Part shown: in pieces, positions 20,189 through 30,560 of the stretch
Numbering within the stretch: the stretch's first letter is position 1
Layout of the letters: every line of letters begins with the position of its first letter
NCBI RefSeq assembly: GCF_001238275.1
Contig: NZ_LGTB01000015.1
Location: 62,001-126,000 of the forward strand
Direction: 5' to 3'
Source: Bradyrhizobium viridifuturi
GTDB lineage: Bacteria > Pseudomonadota > Alphaproteobacteria > Rhizobiales > Xanthobacteraceae
DNA: 64,000 nucleotides
The notes under the pieces: generated by a model
The model's database searches: none
What the model was told of the DNA's origin: nothing
What the model saw: only the letters and a program-made list of their open reading frames with translations
Position numbers and translations under genes: made by a program

Positions 20189-20746
20189 TCAGCCGCCGAT
20201 CGTCTCGATCGTCACGTTGCGGTTGGTGTAGACGCAGATATCGGCGGCGATATCCAGCGCGCGGCGGACGATGGTCTCGGCGTCCTTGTCGGTATCGACC
20301 AGTGCGCGGGCTGCGGCGAGGGCGTAATTGCCGCCGGAACCGATCGCCATCACCCCGGATTCGGGCTCGAGCACGTCGCCGGTGCCGGTCAGCACCAGGG
20401 AGACGTCCTTGTCGGCCACGATCATCATGGCCTCCAGCCGGCGCAGATAGCGGTCGGTCCGCCAGTCCTTGGCGAGCTCGACGGTCGCCCGGGTCAGCTG
20501 CCCCGGATACTGCTCCAGCTTGCTTTCCAGCCGCTCGAACAGGGTGAAGGCGTCGGCCGTGGCGCCGGCAAAGCCACCGATCACGTCGCCCTTGCCGATC
20601 CGGCGGACCTTCTTGGCGTTGGCCTTGATCACGGTCTGGCCAATCGAGACCTGCCCGTCGCCGCCGATCACCACCTTGCCGCCCTTGCGGACGGTGCAGA
20701 TCGTGGTGCCATGCCAGACCGGCAGCTCATTTTGGGATGCTTGCAT
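20189..20746 (-). CDS. hslV: ATP-dependent protease peptidase subunit HslV (ClpQ)
   Basis: HslV is the threonine peptidase chamber of HslUV, a bacterial relative of proteasome beta subunits. The 185-residue precursor has [20 protein letters not shown], so removal of 13 residues would expose catalytic Thr14. Other family markers are [15 protein letters not shown] and [19 protein letters not shown]. It heads the minus-strand cluster that ends with hslU and is divergent from hisB. Confidence 0.97.
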   Translation of the reverse strand: MQASQNELPVWHGTTICTVRKGGKVVIGGDGQVSIGQTVIKANAKKVRRIGKGDVIGGFAGATADAFTLFERLESKLEQYPGQLTRATVELAKDWRTDRYLRRLEAMMIVADKDVSLVLTGTGDVLEPESGVMAIGSGGNYALAAARALVDTDKDAETIVRRALDIAADICVYTNRNVTIETIGG

Positions 20747-20930
20747 AGGTTACCTCTCTTCCGGGCAGATTTAGGCGGTCGGGCAGGGGGTTACAATCGG
20801 GGCCGATTTAGCAAGGATTTCCGGTCACCATGGCCTGAAGTTGGGTCATTTCGAGGTCATCCCGCAGTAGCGAAGGTGACATCAGCCTGTTAAAAGACCG
20901 GCGTTTTCGGCACGGGAAAGCTTAATCTTC

Positions 20931-21524
20931 ATGCGCACCGCAACCATCAAGCGCAAGACCAAGGAGACCGACATCGAGGTGACGGTCAACCTCGACGGGG
21001 CAGGCGTATCCACGGTTTCGACCGGGATCGGCTTCTTCGACCATATGCTCGATCTCCTCGCCCGGCATTCGCGCATCGACATCACGGTGAAGGCGGATGG
21101 CGATCTCCATGTCGATTACCACCACACCACCGAAGACGTCGGGATCGCGCTCGGCCAGGCCGTCAAGCAGGCGCTCGGCAACATGGCCGGCATCACCCGC
21201 TACGCCTCGATCCACATGCCGATGGACGAGACGCTGTCGCGCGTCGTGATCGATATTTCCGGCCGTCCGGTGCTCGTCTTCAAGGTCGAGTTCCCGCGCG
21301 ACAAGATCGGCGAGTTCGACACCGAGCTGGTGCGCGAATGGTTCAACGCCTTCGCGATGAACGCCGGCGTGACTCTCCACGTCGAGACCCTATATGGCGA
21401 GAACAGCCATCATATCTCCGAATCCTGTTTCAAGGGTTTGGCGAGGGCGCTCCGGACCGCGGTTGCGATCGATCCGCGGGCCCAGGGCGAGGTGCCCTCG
21501 ACAAAGGGTCAGCTCGGCGGTTGA
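20931..21524 (+). CDS. hisB: Imidazoleglycerol-phosphate dehydratase
   Basis: HisB removes water from imidazole glycerol phosphate, the sixth step of histidine synthesis, using two Mn ions. The 197-residue monofunctional enzyme has the paired metal motifs [14 protein letters not shown] and [18 protein letters not shown], plus [10 protein letters not shown] and [12 protein letters not shown]. There is no phosphatase domain, as expected outside the enterobacteria. It opens the his cluster hisB-DUF2628-hisH-hisA-hisF-hisE. Confidence 0.98.
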   Translation: MRTATIKRKTKETDIEVTVNLDGAGVSTVSTGIGFFDHMLDLLARHSRIDITVKADGDLHVDYHHTTEDVGIALGQAVKQALGNMAGITRYASIHMPMDETLSRVVIDISGRPVLVFKVEFPRDKIGEFDTELVREWFNAFAMNAGVTLHVETLYGENSHHISESCFKGLARALRTAVAIDPRAQGEVPSTKGQLGG

Positions 21525-21532
21525 TCCCCGGG

Positions 21533-21577
21533 AGCATGATCCGGGGCACGGTGGCACCGGTTTCCCGGAGATCATGC
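21533..21577. repeat. Dispersed palindromic repeat, family E (short form)
   Basis: AGCATGATCCGGGGCA at one end and ACCGGTTTCCCGGAGATCATGC at the other have inverted termini (GCATGAT, ATCATGC). A near-identical copy is at 50784-50831. It lies in the hisB-DUF2628 gap. Confidence 0.7.
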
Positions 21578-21611
21578 GGTAAGTAAGAGTCCATCCTCGG
21601 CGGAGCGTTCG

Positions 21612-22142
21612 ATGCCGGTCTACACAGTGCATGCCCCCGTGGCCAACGGCGCCGATCTCGCGGCGACCGACAAGTTCGTCTTCGTGCGCGACGGCTTCCA
21701 TGTCTGGGCCGCGGTCGCGGGTGCGCTCTGGCTCGCCTGGAACAGGCTCTGGCTGGCGCTGATCGGCTGGCTCGTCCTCACCTTCGCGATCGATTTTGCG
21801 CTGGCCAAGCTCGGTATCGGCCGCGGCGCGATCCTGCTCGTCGACCTGGTGTTGATGGTGCTGATCGGGCTGGAGGCCGCAACCTTGCAACGCTGGACGC
21901 TGTCGCGGCGCAAATGGCGCCAGCTCGACGTCGTGGTCGCCGACAATGTGGATGCCGCCGAGCGCCGCTTCTTCGAGCGCTGGACCGCGCGGCATCGCGG
22001 CGTCCTCAACGACCAGCGCTCGGTCGATCGCGGCGGCCCGCCGCCGACCCGGGACGTGCCGGGCCAGTCATTCTCAAAACCCCCGCCGATGCCGCAGGGC
22101 GGCATCATCGGATTGTTTCCAGAGCCAGGAGGATCGCGATGA
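21612..22142 (+). CDS. DUF2628 family membrane protein
   Basis: The 176-residue product starts MPVYTVHAP, has the family motif [17 protein letters not shown], and contains about three membrane segments ([44 protein letters not shown]) before a cytoplasmic tail rich in Arg and Pro. The function is unknown. It overlaps the hisH start codon (ATGA), so it is embedded in the histidine operon although no link to histidine is known. Confidence 0.85.
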   Translation: MPVYTVHAPVANGADLAATDKFVFVRDGFHVWAAVAGALWLAWNRLWLALIGWLVLTFAIDFALAKLGIGRGAILLVDLVLMVLIGLEAATLQRWTLSRRKWRQLDVVVADNVDAAERRFFERWTARHRGVLNDQRSVDRGGPPPTRDVPGQSFSKPPPMPQGGIIGLFPEPGGSR

Positions 22143-22789
22143 CCGTTGCAATCATCGATTACGGCTCCGGCAATCTGCATTCGGCGGCAAAGGCCTTCGA
22201 GCGCGCCGCGCGCAGCATGGAGGATCCGCAAGCCATCAAGGTGACGCGCGATCCCGATGCGGTGTATCGCGCGGACCGCATTGTGCTGCCCGGCGTCGGT
22301 GCATTTGCCGATTGCCGCCGCGGCGTCGATGCGGTCGACGGCATGCTGGAAGCGCTGACCGAGGCGGTGCGGGTCAAGGCGCGGCCGTTCTTCGGCATCT
22401 GCGTCGGCATGCAGCTGATGGCGACGCGCGGCAAGGAGCACGTGATTACCGAGGGCTTCAACTGGATCGGCGGCGATGTCGTCAAGATCGAGCCGCGCGA
22501 CGAGAACCTGAAGGTCCCGCACATGGGCTGGAATACGCTCGACATGGTGCGCGAGCACCCGGTGCTGGAGCGGCTGCCGCTCGGACCGAAGGGGCGTCAC
22601 GCCTATTTCGTGCACTCCTACCACCTCAACGCCGCCAACGAGGCGGACGTGCTGGCGCGCGCCGACTATGGCGGGCCGGTCACCGCGATCGTGGCCAAGG
22701 ACACCGCGATCGGTACCCAGTTTCACCCCGAGAAGAGCCAGCGCTTCGGCCTCGCTTTGATCTCCAATTTCTTGAAGTGGAAGCCGTGA
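22139..22789 (+). CDS. hisH: Imidazole glycerol phosphate synthase, glutamine amidotransferase subunit
   Basis: HisH hydrolyses glutamine and channels ammonia to HisF. The 216-residue protein has the N-terminal IIDYGSGNL, the nucleophile elbow FFGICVGMQ with Cys88, and the TQFHPEKS His-Glu pair completing the triad. The start at 22139 overlaps the DUF2628 stop and is preceded by AGGAGG. Its stop overlaps the hisA GTG start. Confidence 0.97.
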   Translation: MTVAIIDYGSGNLHSAAKAFERAARSMEDPQAIKVTRDPDAVYRADRIVLPGVGAFADCRRGVDAVDGMLEALTEAVRVKARPFFGICVGMQLMATRGKEHVITEGFNWIGGDVVKIEPRDENLKVPHMGWNTLDMVREHPVLERLPLGPKGRHAYFVHSYHLNAANEADVLARADYGGPVTAIVAKDTAIGTQFHPEKSQRFGLALISNFLKWKP

Positions 22790-23517
22790 TCCTCTTTCCA
22801 GCGGTTGATCTGAAGAACGGCCAGTGCGTGCGCCTGGAGCAGGGCGACATGGCGCGCGCCACCGTGTTCAATCTCGATCCGGCGGCGCAGGCCAAGAGCT
22901 TCGCCGCGCAGGGCTTCGAATATCTCCACGTCGTCGATCTCGACGGCGCGTTCGCCGGCAAGCCGATGAACGCCCATGCGGTGGAGGCGATGCTGAAGGC
23001 CGTCAAGATGCCGGTGCAGCTCGGCGGCGGCATTCGCGACCTCAAGACCATCGAGGCCTGGCTCGACAAGGGCATCACGCGCGTGATCATCGGCACCGCC
23101 GCGGTGCGCGATCCCGAGCTCGTGAAGGGCGCGGCGAGAAAATTCCCCGGCCGCGTCGCGGTGGGCCTCGATGCGCGCGACGGCAAGGTCGCGGTCGAGG
23201 GCTGGGCCGAGACCTCGCATGTGACCGCGCTCGAAATCGCGCAGCGATTCGAGGATGCCGGCGTCGCCGCGATCATCTTCACCGACATCGCGCGTGACGG
23301 CCTGCTCAAGGGCCTCAACCTCGATGCGACCATCGCGCTCGCCGACCGGATCTCGATTCCGGTGATCGCCTCCGGCGGCTTCGCCTCGATCGACGACGTC
23401 AAGGCGCTGCTTGAGCCTCGTGCTAGGAAACTTGCCGGTGCCATCGTCGGCCGGGCTCTGTACGACGGACGGCTCGATCCGGCGGCTGCCCTCAAGCTGA
23501 TCCGCAGCGCGGCCTAG
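22786..23517 (+). CDS. hisA: ProFAR isomerase (phosphoribosylformimino-5-aminoimidazole carboxamide ribotide isomerase)
   Basis: HisA catalyses the Amadori rearrangement of ProFAR to PRFAR, feeding HisHF. The 243-residue beta/alpha barrel has the catalytic Asp8 in PAVDLKNG, the phosphate loop LGGGIRD, and FTDIARDG with the second catalytic aspartate. The start is a GTG at 22786, which shares bases with the hisH stop (GTGA); it is strongly supported because ILFPAVDL follows immediately. Confidence 0.97.
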   Translation: MILFPAVDLKNGQCVRLEQGDMARATVFNLDPAAQAKSFAAQGFEYLHVVDLDGAFAGKPMNAHAVEAMLKAVKMPVQLGGGIRDLKTIEAWLDKGITRVIIGTAAVRDPELVKGAARKFPGRVAVGLDARDGKVAVEGWAETSHVTALEIAQRFEDAGVAAIIFTDIARDGLLKGLNLDATIALADRISIPVIASGGFASIDDVKALLEPRARKLAGAIVGRALYDGRLDPAAALKLIRSAA

Positions 23518-23526
23518 GAGGAGACC

Positions 23527-24303
23527 ATGTTCAAGGTTCGCGTGATCCCCTGCCTCGACGTCAAGGACGGGCGTGTGGTCAAGGGCGTCAACTTCGTCGA
23601 TCTGCGCGATGCCGGTGATCCGGTCGAGGCCGCGATCGCCTATGACGCCGCCGGTGCCGACGAGCTCACCTTCCTCGACATCACCGCCACCCATGAAAAC
23701 CGCGGCATCATGCTGGATGTGGTGCGGCGAACGGCGGAGGCCTGCTTCATGCCGCTGACGGTCGGCGGCGGTGTCCGCACCGTCGACGACATCAAGACCC
23801 TGCTGCGCTCCGGCGCCGACAAGGTCTCGATCAACTCGGCGGCGGTCAGCCGGCGTGAGTTCGTCAAGGAAGCCGCCGAGAAGTACGGCGAGCAATGCAT
23901 CGTGGTCGCGATCGATGCCAAGCGGGTCAAGCGCGCCGGCGGCTCGGACCGCTGGGAGATCTTCACCCATGGTGGGCGTAATGCCACCGGGATCGATGCC
24001 ATCGAATATGCCCAGGAAGTCGTCGCGCTCGGCGCCGGCGAGATCCTGCTGACCTCGATGGACCGGGACGGCACGCGGCAGGGCTTTGACCTGCCGCTGA
24101 CCCGGGCGATCGCGGACAGTGTCCCCGTACCGGTCGTCGCGTCCGGCGGCGTCGGCAATCTCGATCACCTGGTCGATGGCGTCCGCGAGGGTCACGCCAC
24201 CGGTGTGCTGGCCGCGTCGATCTTCCACTTCGGGGAATTCACCATCCGCCAGGCCAAGGATCACATGGTGCGCGCCGGCCTGCCGATGCGGCTCGATCCC
24301 TAG
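23527..24303 (+). CDS. hisF: Imidazole glycerol phosphate synthase, cyclase subunit
   Basis: HisF uses ammonia from HisH to convert PRFAR into imidazole glycerol phosphate and AICAR. The 258-residue barrel has Asp11 in [13 protein letters not shown], the second catalytic aspartate in VAIDAKR, and phosphate loops VGGGVR and ASGGVG. It starts 9 bp after hisA with AGGAGG just upstream. It ends 109 bp before hisE. Confidence 0.98.
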   Translation: MFKVRVIPCLDVKDGRVVKGVNFVDLRDAGDPVEAAIAYDAAGADELTFLDITATHENRGIMLDVVRRTAEACFMPLTVGGGVRTVDDIKTLLRSGADKVSINSAAVSRREFVKEAAEKYGEQCIVVAIDAKRVKRAGGSDRWEIFTHGGRNATGIDAIEYAQEVVALGAGEILLTSMDRDGTRQGFDLPLTRAIADSVPVPVVASGGVGNLDHLVDGVREGHATGVLAASIFHFGEFTIRQAKDHMVRAGLPMRLDP

Positions 24304-24412
24304 CGCGTGGTCCGGAAACAGAGTGATCTGGGACTCCTTGTCACAAAAATGCTAAGTCCCCAGTTAGGGATGGCACCCTGGCGGTGCCGGTGCGCATGCT
24401 TGAGTTGAGTTG

Positions 24413-24736
24413 ATGTCGCGTTTCACGGTTCACGATCTGGCCGCCACCATCGACGCCCGCGCTGCAACGGGTGGCGAGGCGTCCTATACCCGCAAGCTGC
24501 TCGACAAGGGCGCCGAGCACTGCGCCAAGAAATTGGGCGAGGAAGCGGTCGAGACCGTGATCGCCGCAGTCGAGAATGACCGCGATCATCTCATCGCGGA
24601 AAGTGCCGATCTCGTGTTTCACCTGCTGGTTCTGTTGAAATCACGCGGCGTGAAGCTGGAGGATGTCGAGGCCGCGCTGGAGAAGCGCACCACGATGTCG
24701 GGACTGCAAGAGAAGGCGTCGCGCAAGCGCGACTAG
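24413..24736 (+). CDS. hisE: Phosphoribosyl-ATP pyrophosphatase
   Basis: HisE removes pyrophosphate from PR-ATP, the second step of histidine synthesis. The 107-residue protein belongs to the MazG-like all-alpha fold with [14 protein letters not shown] and [13 protein letters not shown] supplying the metal-binding Glu/Asp residues. It is the monofunctional form; hisI is not in this window. ATG 24413 is used instead of the TTG immediately before it. Confidence 0.96.
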   Translation: MSRFTVHDLAATIDARAATGGEASYTRKLLDKGAEHCAKKLGEEAVETVIAAVENDRDHLIAESADLVFHLLVLLKSRGVKLEDVEAALEKRTTMSGLQEKASRKRD

Positions 24737-24771
24737 CGCAAATGATCGAGCGCATTGAGAGGGGCGGCCTC

Positions 24772-25728
24772 ATGGACATCCGGGCACCAGATCAGCAGTA
24801 CAACCCCTACCGCATCTTCACGCGCCAGCAATGGTCGCATCTGCGCGACGATACGCCGATGACGCTGGAGCCCGGCGAATTCGACCGCCTGCGCTCGATG
24901 CACGACCGCCTCGATCTGCAGGAGGTCGAGGACATCTACCTGCCGCTGTCGCGATTGCTCTCGATCTATGTCGATGCGACCCAGCGTCTGTACTATTCGC
25001 AGCGCCAGTTCCTCAACATCCGCGACCGCAAGATGCCTTATATCGTCGGCGTCGCCGGCTCGGTCGCGGTCGGCAAGTCGACCACCGCCCGCGTGCTGCA
25101 GGCGCTGCTGGCGCGCTGGTCGCCGCGGCCGAAGGTCGATTTGATTACGACCGATGGTTTCCTGTTTCCCAATGCCGTGCTCGAGCGGCAGGGCATCATG
25201 CAGAAGAAGGGCTTTCCCGAGAGCTACGACCTGCCGACGCTGCTGTCGTTCCTCAGCGACATCAAGGCGGGACGGCGCCGGGTGCGGGCGCCGGTCTATT
25301 CGCATCTGACCTACGACATCGTGCCGAACAAATGGGTCGAAATCGACCAGCCCGACATCCTGATCGTCGAGGGCGTCAACGTGCTGCAGACCGGCCGGCT
25401 GCCGCGCGACGGCAAGGCGGTGCCGTTCGTGTCCGACTTCTTCGACTTCTCGGTTTATATCGACGCCGACGAGGCCGTGCTGCGGGAGTGGTACATCAAG
25501 CGCTTCCTGGCGCTGCGCGACACCGCATTCACCGATCCCCGTTCCTACTTCCACCGCTATGCGCTGCTGTCGGACGATGAGGCGACCGCAACCGCGATCG
25601 CGATCTGGGAACGCACCAACCTCGCCAATCTCGAGGACAACATCCTGCCCACCCGCCCGCGCGCGACCCTGATCCTGAAGAAGGGCGCGGATCATGTGGT
25701 GCAGTCGGTCGCGCTGCGGCGGCTGTAG
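24772..25728 (+). CDS. coaA: Type I pantothenate kinase
   Basis: CoaA phosphorylates pantothenate, the first and regulated step of CoA synthesis. The 318-residue protein has the P-loop GSVAVGKS at 96-103, TTDGFLFPN, and KKGFPESYD, all typical of type I kinases feedback-inhibited by CoA. The frame is open to ATG 24742, but [13 protein letters not shown] is the family-like N-terminus and GAGAGGGG precedes ATG 24772. It follows hisE closely and may be read from the his promoter. Confidence 0.96.
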   Translation: MDIRAPDQQYNPYRIFTRQQWSHLRDDTPMTLEPGEFDRLRSMHDRLDLQEVEDIYLPLSRLLSIYVDATQRLYYSQRQFLNIRDRKMPYIVGVAGSVAVGKSTTARVLQALLARWSPRPKVDLITTDGFLFPNAVLERQGIMQKKGFPESYDLPTLLSFLSDIKAGRRRVRAPVYSHLTYDIVPNKWVEIDQPDILIVEGVNVLQTGRLPRDGKAVPFVSDFFDFSVYIDADEAVLREWYIKRFLALRDTAFTDPRSYFHRYALLSDDEATATAIAIWERTNLANLEDNILPTRPRATLILKKGADHVVQSVALRRL

Positions 25729-25760
25729 TTATCAGCGACTCTGGCGAACCACATCACAGC

Positions 25761-25900
25761 TGTCGTCCCTGCCTGGTGCGCAATTGCGCACGGGAGCAGG
25801 GACCCATAACCACCGATGCTGGTTTTGCGACGCGCTGTGGCCACAGCCTGCGAACCGCAAACGGCTGTGGTTATGGGTCCCCGCGTTCGCGGGGACGACA
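25761..25900. repeat. Dispersed repeat, family B copy 2
   Basis: Terminal inverted sequences TGTCGTCCCTG and GGGGACGACA enclose an inner pair, GGGACCCATAACCACC against GGTTATGGGTCCC. It lies between convergent coaA and the sensor kinase gene and is related to the 17615-17745 element. Confidence 0.78.
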
Positions 25901-25916
25901 CCGAGTTTGTGTCGAC

Positions 25917-28169
25917 CTACGCCGCGATATGCCGCCCGGCGGCGAGGCCCGCGAGCGCTTCTTCCAGCTTCTCGCGGTCGAGCGGCTTGATCAGGAAGCC
26001 GTCCATGCCGGCTTCGAAGCAGGCGTGGCGGTCCTCCACCAGCGTATTCGCCGTCAGCGCCAGGATCGGGGTCCGGCGTCCGGACTGGCCTGCTTCATGG
26101 CTGCGAATCTGCTTGGTGGTCTCGATGCCGTTGAGGCGCGGCATCTGGATGTCCATCAGTACGAGATCATAGGGCGTGCCGGCCGATGTCGCCGACAGCC
26201 AGGATTCCATCGCCTGCTCGCCATTGGTGGTGATGACCACGTTGTGGCCGAGCCGGGTGAGCAGCGAGCGCATCAGGAGCGCGTTGATTTCATTGTCTTC
26301 CGCAACCAGGATCGAGAGCCCCTTGCCTGGCGGCGCGGCCGCCGGCGCGGTAGTGGTGGGCTCGGCAATTGCCTCTATCACGAGGCTTGGCGCGGCGATC
26401 TCGGGTGATGCGGTCAGGCGCGCGGCGAGCGACGACGCGCGCAGCGGCTTGACCAGGTAGCCAGTGAACATCGCCGTCTCGGAGGCCGCGAGGTCCTGCC
26501 GGGTCGACGGCGTGACCATCACGATGCGATGGGTGGCGTGGATGCGGGCAGCTTCGGCGAACGCCTCCATCGCCTCTGTGCCGAGCGTGTGGTCGATCAA
26601 GACGCTGTGCCAGCTTCGCTCCGGCAGCAATGCCGTGGCGACATCGGCATCCGACACGATGCAGGTCTGCGCGCCCCAGCGCTGCAGCCGCCGCGAGATC
26701 AGCGAAGCCTCGATGCTGTGCGGCGCGACCAGCATGATCGACTGGCCGGCGAGGTCGGGCGCGGTGAAGCCGTTGGCCTCGCCGGTGTCGGCGGCCATGA
26801 GCGGGATCGACACCTCGAAGGTCGAGCCCGAACCGGGCGTGCTTGCGAGCGTGATGCGGCCGCCCATACGCCTGACGATGCGGTCGCTGATCGAAAGGCC
26901 GAGGCCGGTGCCGCCATAGCTGCGTGCGATGCGATCGTCGGCCTGCTCGAACTCCCGGAAGATGCGCTGCTGCGCCTCCGGTGCGATGCCGATCCCGGTA
27001 TCGCGAACCAGGAAGCTGATCTCGTTCGGCCAGATGCCGGGCTCGACGATCAGCGCCACGCCGCCGGTCGCGGTAAACTTGATGGCGTTGCCGGCGAGAT
27101 TGAGCAGCACCTGGCGCAGCCGCGCGGCGTCGCCGCTCACCTGCATCGGCAGCCGCTCGTCGACATAGGCCGCGATCTCGATGCCCTTGGTCTGCGCGCG
27201 CGGCGCCAGCAGCTCGGTGATGTCCTCGATCAGGCCGGACAGCGCAAAAGGGCGGTGTTCGAGATCGATCTTGCCGGCTTCGATCTTGGAATAGTCGAGC
27301 AGCTCCTCGATCAGCGCCATCAGCGCGTCGCCGGATGTCTTGACCGCCTTGACGTAGGTCATCTGCTCCGGCGTCAGCTGGGTGTCCATCAACAGGCCGC
27401 TCATGCCGATGATGCCGTTCAGCGGCGTCCGGATCTCGTGGCTTGCCATCGCGAGGAAGCGCGACTTGGCGCGGTTGGCGGCGTCGGCCTGATCGCGCGC
27501 CTCGGTCAGCGCGCGCTCGCTCTCGGTGCGGTCGGTGACGTCGCGGCCGACGCTCTGCATCTCCGCCGGCGCACCGGCATCGTTGCGCACGAGGCCCTCG
27601 CGCCAGGCGATCCAGCGCGGCCCGTGCGGTCCCTCGATCTTCTGGTCGTAGACCCGCGTGCCGTTGGATTCGAGCGCGGTATCGCCTTGCTCGAGCACCT
27701 TGAGCGTGGCGGTGCCGCCGATCAGTTCGCTGCGGGAAATCTGCGCCAGCTCGCAATAGGCGTCGTTGGCGTAGGTGATCAGGCCGTCGAGGTCGCGCAG
27801 CACGATCAGATCGTCCTGTGCCTCGAACAGGGTGGAGGCGCGCTGCTCGGCTTCCTGCAGTTCCCAGTTGCGGTCGGCCATTGCCTCGTTGTGCATGGCG
27901 ATGGTGCGCAGCCGTCTGCGCATCAGCCGCAGCCGGATGCCGAGCGTCACGATCCAGAGACAGGCCAGCGCGAACAGGAAGCTGACCCCGATCGCGAATG
28001 CGTTGGGATCGTAGCCGCTGTGCGGCGAGAGGGCGCCGGAGATGAACCCGAAGGCGCTGCCGAACGTGACCGAGAAGATCGTGAAGGAGCGGACGATCGT
28101 CGCGAGCCAGGAGTGGCGCCGCAGGAAGCGGCGAAGGCGTAACTTGATCCGGAAGAAACGCCCCATCAA
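25917..28169 (-). CDS. Hybrid sensor histidine kinase with PAS and receiver domains
   Basis: This 750-residue inner-membrane kinase has two N-terminal membrane helices (residues about 22-45 and 60-80), a PAS domain (about 105-215), and a dimerisation/phosphotransfer domain with [10 protein letters not shown] where His244 is the phospho-acceptor. An ATPase domain ([23 protein letters not shown]) follows. A receiver-like domain at about 475-585 lacks the usual acidic pair (IMLVAPHS). The true C-terminal receiver has [19 protein letters not shown] with phospho-acceptor Asp673, and a KPL lysine. No periplasmic sensor of size is present, so the signal is probably cytoplasmic. No response-regulator gene is adjacent; the target is unknown. 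Confidence 0.92.
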   Translation of the reverse strand: MMGRFFRIKLRLRRFLRRHSWLATIVRSFTIFSVTFGSAFGFISGALSPHSGYDPNAFAIGVSFLFALACLWIVTLGIRLRLMRRRLRTIAMHNEAMADRNWELQEAEQRASTLFEAQDDLIVLRDLDGLITYANDAYCELAQISRSELIGGTATLKVLEQGDTALESNGTRVYDQKIEGPHGPRWIAWREGLVRNDAGAPAEMQSVGRDVTDRTESERALTEARDQADAANRAKSRFLAMASHEIRTPLNGIIGMSGLLMDTQLTPEQMTYVKAVKTSGDALMALIEELLDYSKIEAGKIDLEHRPFALSGLIEDITELLAPRAQTKGIEIAAYVDERLPMQVSGDAARLRQVLLNLAGNAIKFTATGGVALIVEPGIWPNEISFLVRDTGIGIAPEAQQRIFREFEQADDRIARSYGGTGLGLSISDRIVRRMGGRITLASTPGSGSTFEVSIPLMAADTGEANGFTAPDLAGQSIMLVAPHSIEASLISRRLQRWGAQTCIVSDADVATALLPERSWHSVLIDHTLGTEAMEAFAEAARIHATHRIVMVTPSTRQDLAASETAMFTGYLVKPLRASSLAARLTASPEIAAPSLVIEAIAEPTTTAPAAAPPGKGLSILVAEDNEINALLMRSLLTRLGHNVVITTNGEQAMESWLSATSAGTPYDLVLMDIQMPRLNGIETTKQIRSHEAGQSGRRTPILALTANTLVEDRHACFEAGMDGFLIKPLDREKLEEALAGLAAGRHIAA

Positions 28170-28269
28170 TGGTGGTCCTGAGAGTGCCCGATCTGGTGAT
28201 GAGGATGCGTCGGCGACCTTGCAAACTGCTTGAAATTGGTGGCGGTTTCGCGCTGCCCTCGGAACAGGG

Positions 28270-28776
28270 TTAGCGCGAGGTTAACTCCGCCATGATCCGG
28301 CGCGAAAGGTGCCGCTCAGGCGCGAGCGATGCCGCCTCAAGGTGGCGGGGGCCGCGGGCGCTGACGATCAGGGCCGCGGCATCGCGCGCGGAGAACGTCT
28401 TCGACTGCACGTAGACGCGGTAATCGAACGGGCCGTCGTGGGAAAGATAGATCACCGGACCGGTTGCGGTCGGCTCGCTGGAAATCGCGACGAGCTGCGG
28501 CACCGCATTGCTTTCGCACGCGCCGGCCTCGGCATCGTCGATGTCGTCGATCACCGTGAAGTCGGCGGCATCGGCGCTGTCGGCGATCCGGACCCGGACG
28601 GTCGCAAGGCTGGGGTCGTCGGTGAAGCTGACGCGAAGCTGGGCCTGCCAGGGTAGTGGTGCGATCTGCATCGTGGCACCGCCCACCTCGATGCAGGGCC
28701 GGGGACCCGGCAGCAGCTCAGCGCGGGCAAATACCGCGGCCGCGGCAAGGGGGACCACCGAGGCCAGAATCTTCAT
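28270..28776 (-). CDS. Small exported protein of unknown function
   Basis: The 168-residue product begins with a plausible Sec signal peptide (MKILASVVPLAAAAVFARA). The mature part is acidic with no motif I recognise; DDIDDAEAGACESN and GPFDYRVYVQSK are distinctive stretches, and two cysteines could form a disulfide. The ATG at 28785 is an equally possible start; no good ribosome-binding site helps to decide. It is 100 bp upstream of the kinase gene on the same strand, so a functional pairing is conceivable but unproven. Confidence 0.7.
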   Translation of the reverse strand: MKILASVVPLAAAAVFARAELLPGPRPCIEVGGATMQIAPLPWQAQLRVSFTDDPSLATVRVRIADSADAADFTVIDDIDDAEAGACESNAVPQLVAISSEPTATGPVIYLSHDGPFDYRVYVQSKTFSARDAAALIVSARGPRHLEAASLAPERHLSRRIMAELTSR

Positions 28777-28915
28777 ACGCAACATGACACAACCCACTCG
28801 ACCCAAGCGTGCCGCGGACCGCGGTGCTTATGGTTTGCGGAGCGTAAATGAGAGTGGTTACCGTCGTGTTGACGCGCGCGATTCCGCCACGAATTGAAAC
28901 AGGCTCAGGTTGGCG

Positions 28916-30454
28916 TCACGCGGCGCGGCGCAGATCGTCGGCCAATGCACGATAGGACAGCGCTTCGGCGAGATGCAGCCGGCCGATCGTGTCAGCGCCG
29001 TCGAGATCGGCGAGCGTGCGCGCCACCCGCAGCACGCGGTGATAGCCGCGCGCGGTGAGGTGCATGGTGTCGGCCGCCTCGCGCAGCAGCTTCTGGCCGT
29101 GCGCATCGGGCTGCGCGATGGTCTCGAGCAGCGAGCTCGGCGCTTCCGCATTGGTGCGGACCTGCGGCATGCCGGCCGCTGCATAACGCGCGAGCTGGAT
29201 GTCGCGTGCCGCCGCGACGCGCGCGGCTACCTCGGCCGAGCCCTCCGCCGGCGGCGGCAGGATCAGGTCCGCCGCAGTCACGGCGGGCACTTCGATCCGC
29301 AGATCGATGCGATCCATCAGCGGGCCGGAGATCCGCATCTGGTAGTCGGCGGTGCAGCGGTCGATCCGGCCGCGCTTGCAGGAATAGCCGGGCTCGTAGG
29401 CGTGGCCGCAGCGGCACGGGTTCATCGCCGCGACCAGCATGAAGCGCGCCGGATAGGTGACGCGATGGTTGGCCCGGCTCACCGAGACCTCGCCATTCTC
29501 CAGCGGCTGGCGCAGCGAATCGAGCACGCGCGGATCGAACTCCGGCAATTCGTCGAGGAACAGCACGCCCTGATGCGCGAGCGAAATCTCGCCCGGCTTG
29601 GCGCGCATGCCGCCGCCGGTCAGCGCGGCCATGCTCGCGGAATGATGCGGGCTGCGGAACGGGCGTCGCGCGGTCAGCGCGCCGTCGCGGATCTCGCCGG
29701 CCACCGAGGCGATCATCGAGACTTCGAGCAATTCGGACGGCGACAGCGGCGGCAGGATCGAGGGCAGCCGCGCCGCCAGCATCGACTTGCCGGCGCCGGG
29801 CGAACCCATCATCAGCAGATGATGCCCGCCGGCGGCCGCGATCTCGAGCGCGCGCTTGGCGCTCTCCTGGCCCTTGATGTCGCGCAAATCGAGCAGCGCT
29901 TCCTCGCGCTCATGCACCTTGGGCTGCGGACGCGACAGCAGCTGCGTGCCCTTGAAGTGATTGGCGATCTGGATCAGCGAGTGCGCCGCGATGATCTGGA
30001 TGTCCGGGCTCGCCCAGGCGGCTTCCGAGCCGCAGGCGGCCGGACAGATCAGCCCCTCGTCGCGCGAATTGGCGCCGATCGCAGCCGGCAGCACGCCCGC
30101 CACCGGAGCAATCGAGCCGTCGAGGCCCAACTCGCCGAGCACGGTGAAGCCGCTCAACGCATCCGGCGGGATTGCGCCGATCGCCGCCATCAGGCCGAGC
30201 GCAATCGGCAGGTCGTAATGGCTGCCCTCCTTGGGCAGGTCGGCCGGTGCGAGGTTGACGGTGATGCGGCGGGCGGGCAGCGCCAGCCCTGAGGCGATCA
30301 GCGCCGAACGGACCCGTTCGCGCGCCTCAGACACCGCTTTGTCGGGCAGGCCGACGATCGCAAACGCCGGCAATCCCGGCGCGACCTGCACCTGCACGTC
30401 GACCGCGCGGGCCTCAATCCCCTCGAACGCGACGGTGGAAACCCGCTGGACCAT
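28916..30454 (-). CDS. YifB/ComM-type Mg-chelatase-like AAA ATPase
   Basis: This 512-residue protein has the ComM architecture: an N-terminal Lon-like beta domain (FEGIEARAVDVQVQV, LPDKAVSEARERVR), an AAA+ domain with Walker A GSPGAGKS at 217-224 and Walker B VLFLDELPEF, then a C-terminal region with a zinc-type NPCRCGH and CKRGRIDRC pattern. ComM is a branch-migration helicase promoting recombination during natural transformation; YifB in non-competent bacteria is less understood. ATG 30454 (MVQRVSTVAFEGI) is preferred over an upstream start at 30475. Confidence 0.93.
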   Translation of the reverse strand: MVQRVSTVAFEGIEARAVDVQVQVAPGLPAFAIVGLPDKAVSEARERVRSALIASGLALPARRITVNLAPADLPKEGSHYDLPIALGLMAAIGAIPPDALSGFTVLGELGLDGSIAPVAGVLPAAIGANSRDEGLICPAACGSEAAWASPDIQIIAAHSLIQIANHFKGTQLLSRPQPKVHEREEALLDLRDIKGQESAKRALEIAAAGGHHLLMMGSPGAGKSMLAARLPSILPPLSPSELLEVSMIASVAGEIRDGALTARRPFRSPHHSASMAALTGGGMRAKPGEISLAHQGVLFLDELPEFDPRVLDSLRQPLENGEVSVSRANHRVTYPARFMLVAAMNPCRCGHAYEPGYSCKRGRIDRCTADYQMRISGPLMDRIDLRIEVPAVTAADLILPPPAEGSAEVAARVAAARDIQLARYAAAGMPQVRTNAEAPSSLLETIAQPDAHGQKLLREAADTMHLTARGYHRVLRVARTLADLDGADTIGRLHLAEALSYRALADDLRRAA

Positions 30455-30560
30455 GCTGCCCCTATCTTCCGCCACCCAAGGTAGCGGAGCGGGCTGCCCA
30501 GCGCAAGAACATTAAGAGAACATCCGGGGGCGACGGGCGCCGTCCCCGGATGGGCAACCG

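Noticed and set aside
26290..28224. A 644-residue frame on the same strand as the sensor kinase but in another phase
   Set aside because: Its composition is Arg/Ala/Gly/His-rich and it lacks any motif, whereas the kinase frame shows complete domains.
28910..30292. A 460-residue frame opposite the YifB gene
   Set aside because: Antisense shadow; the minus-strand protein has clear Walker motifs.
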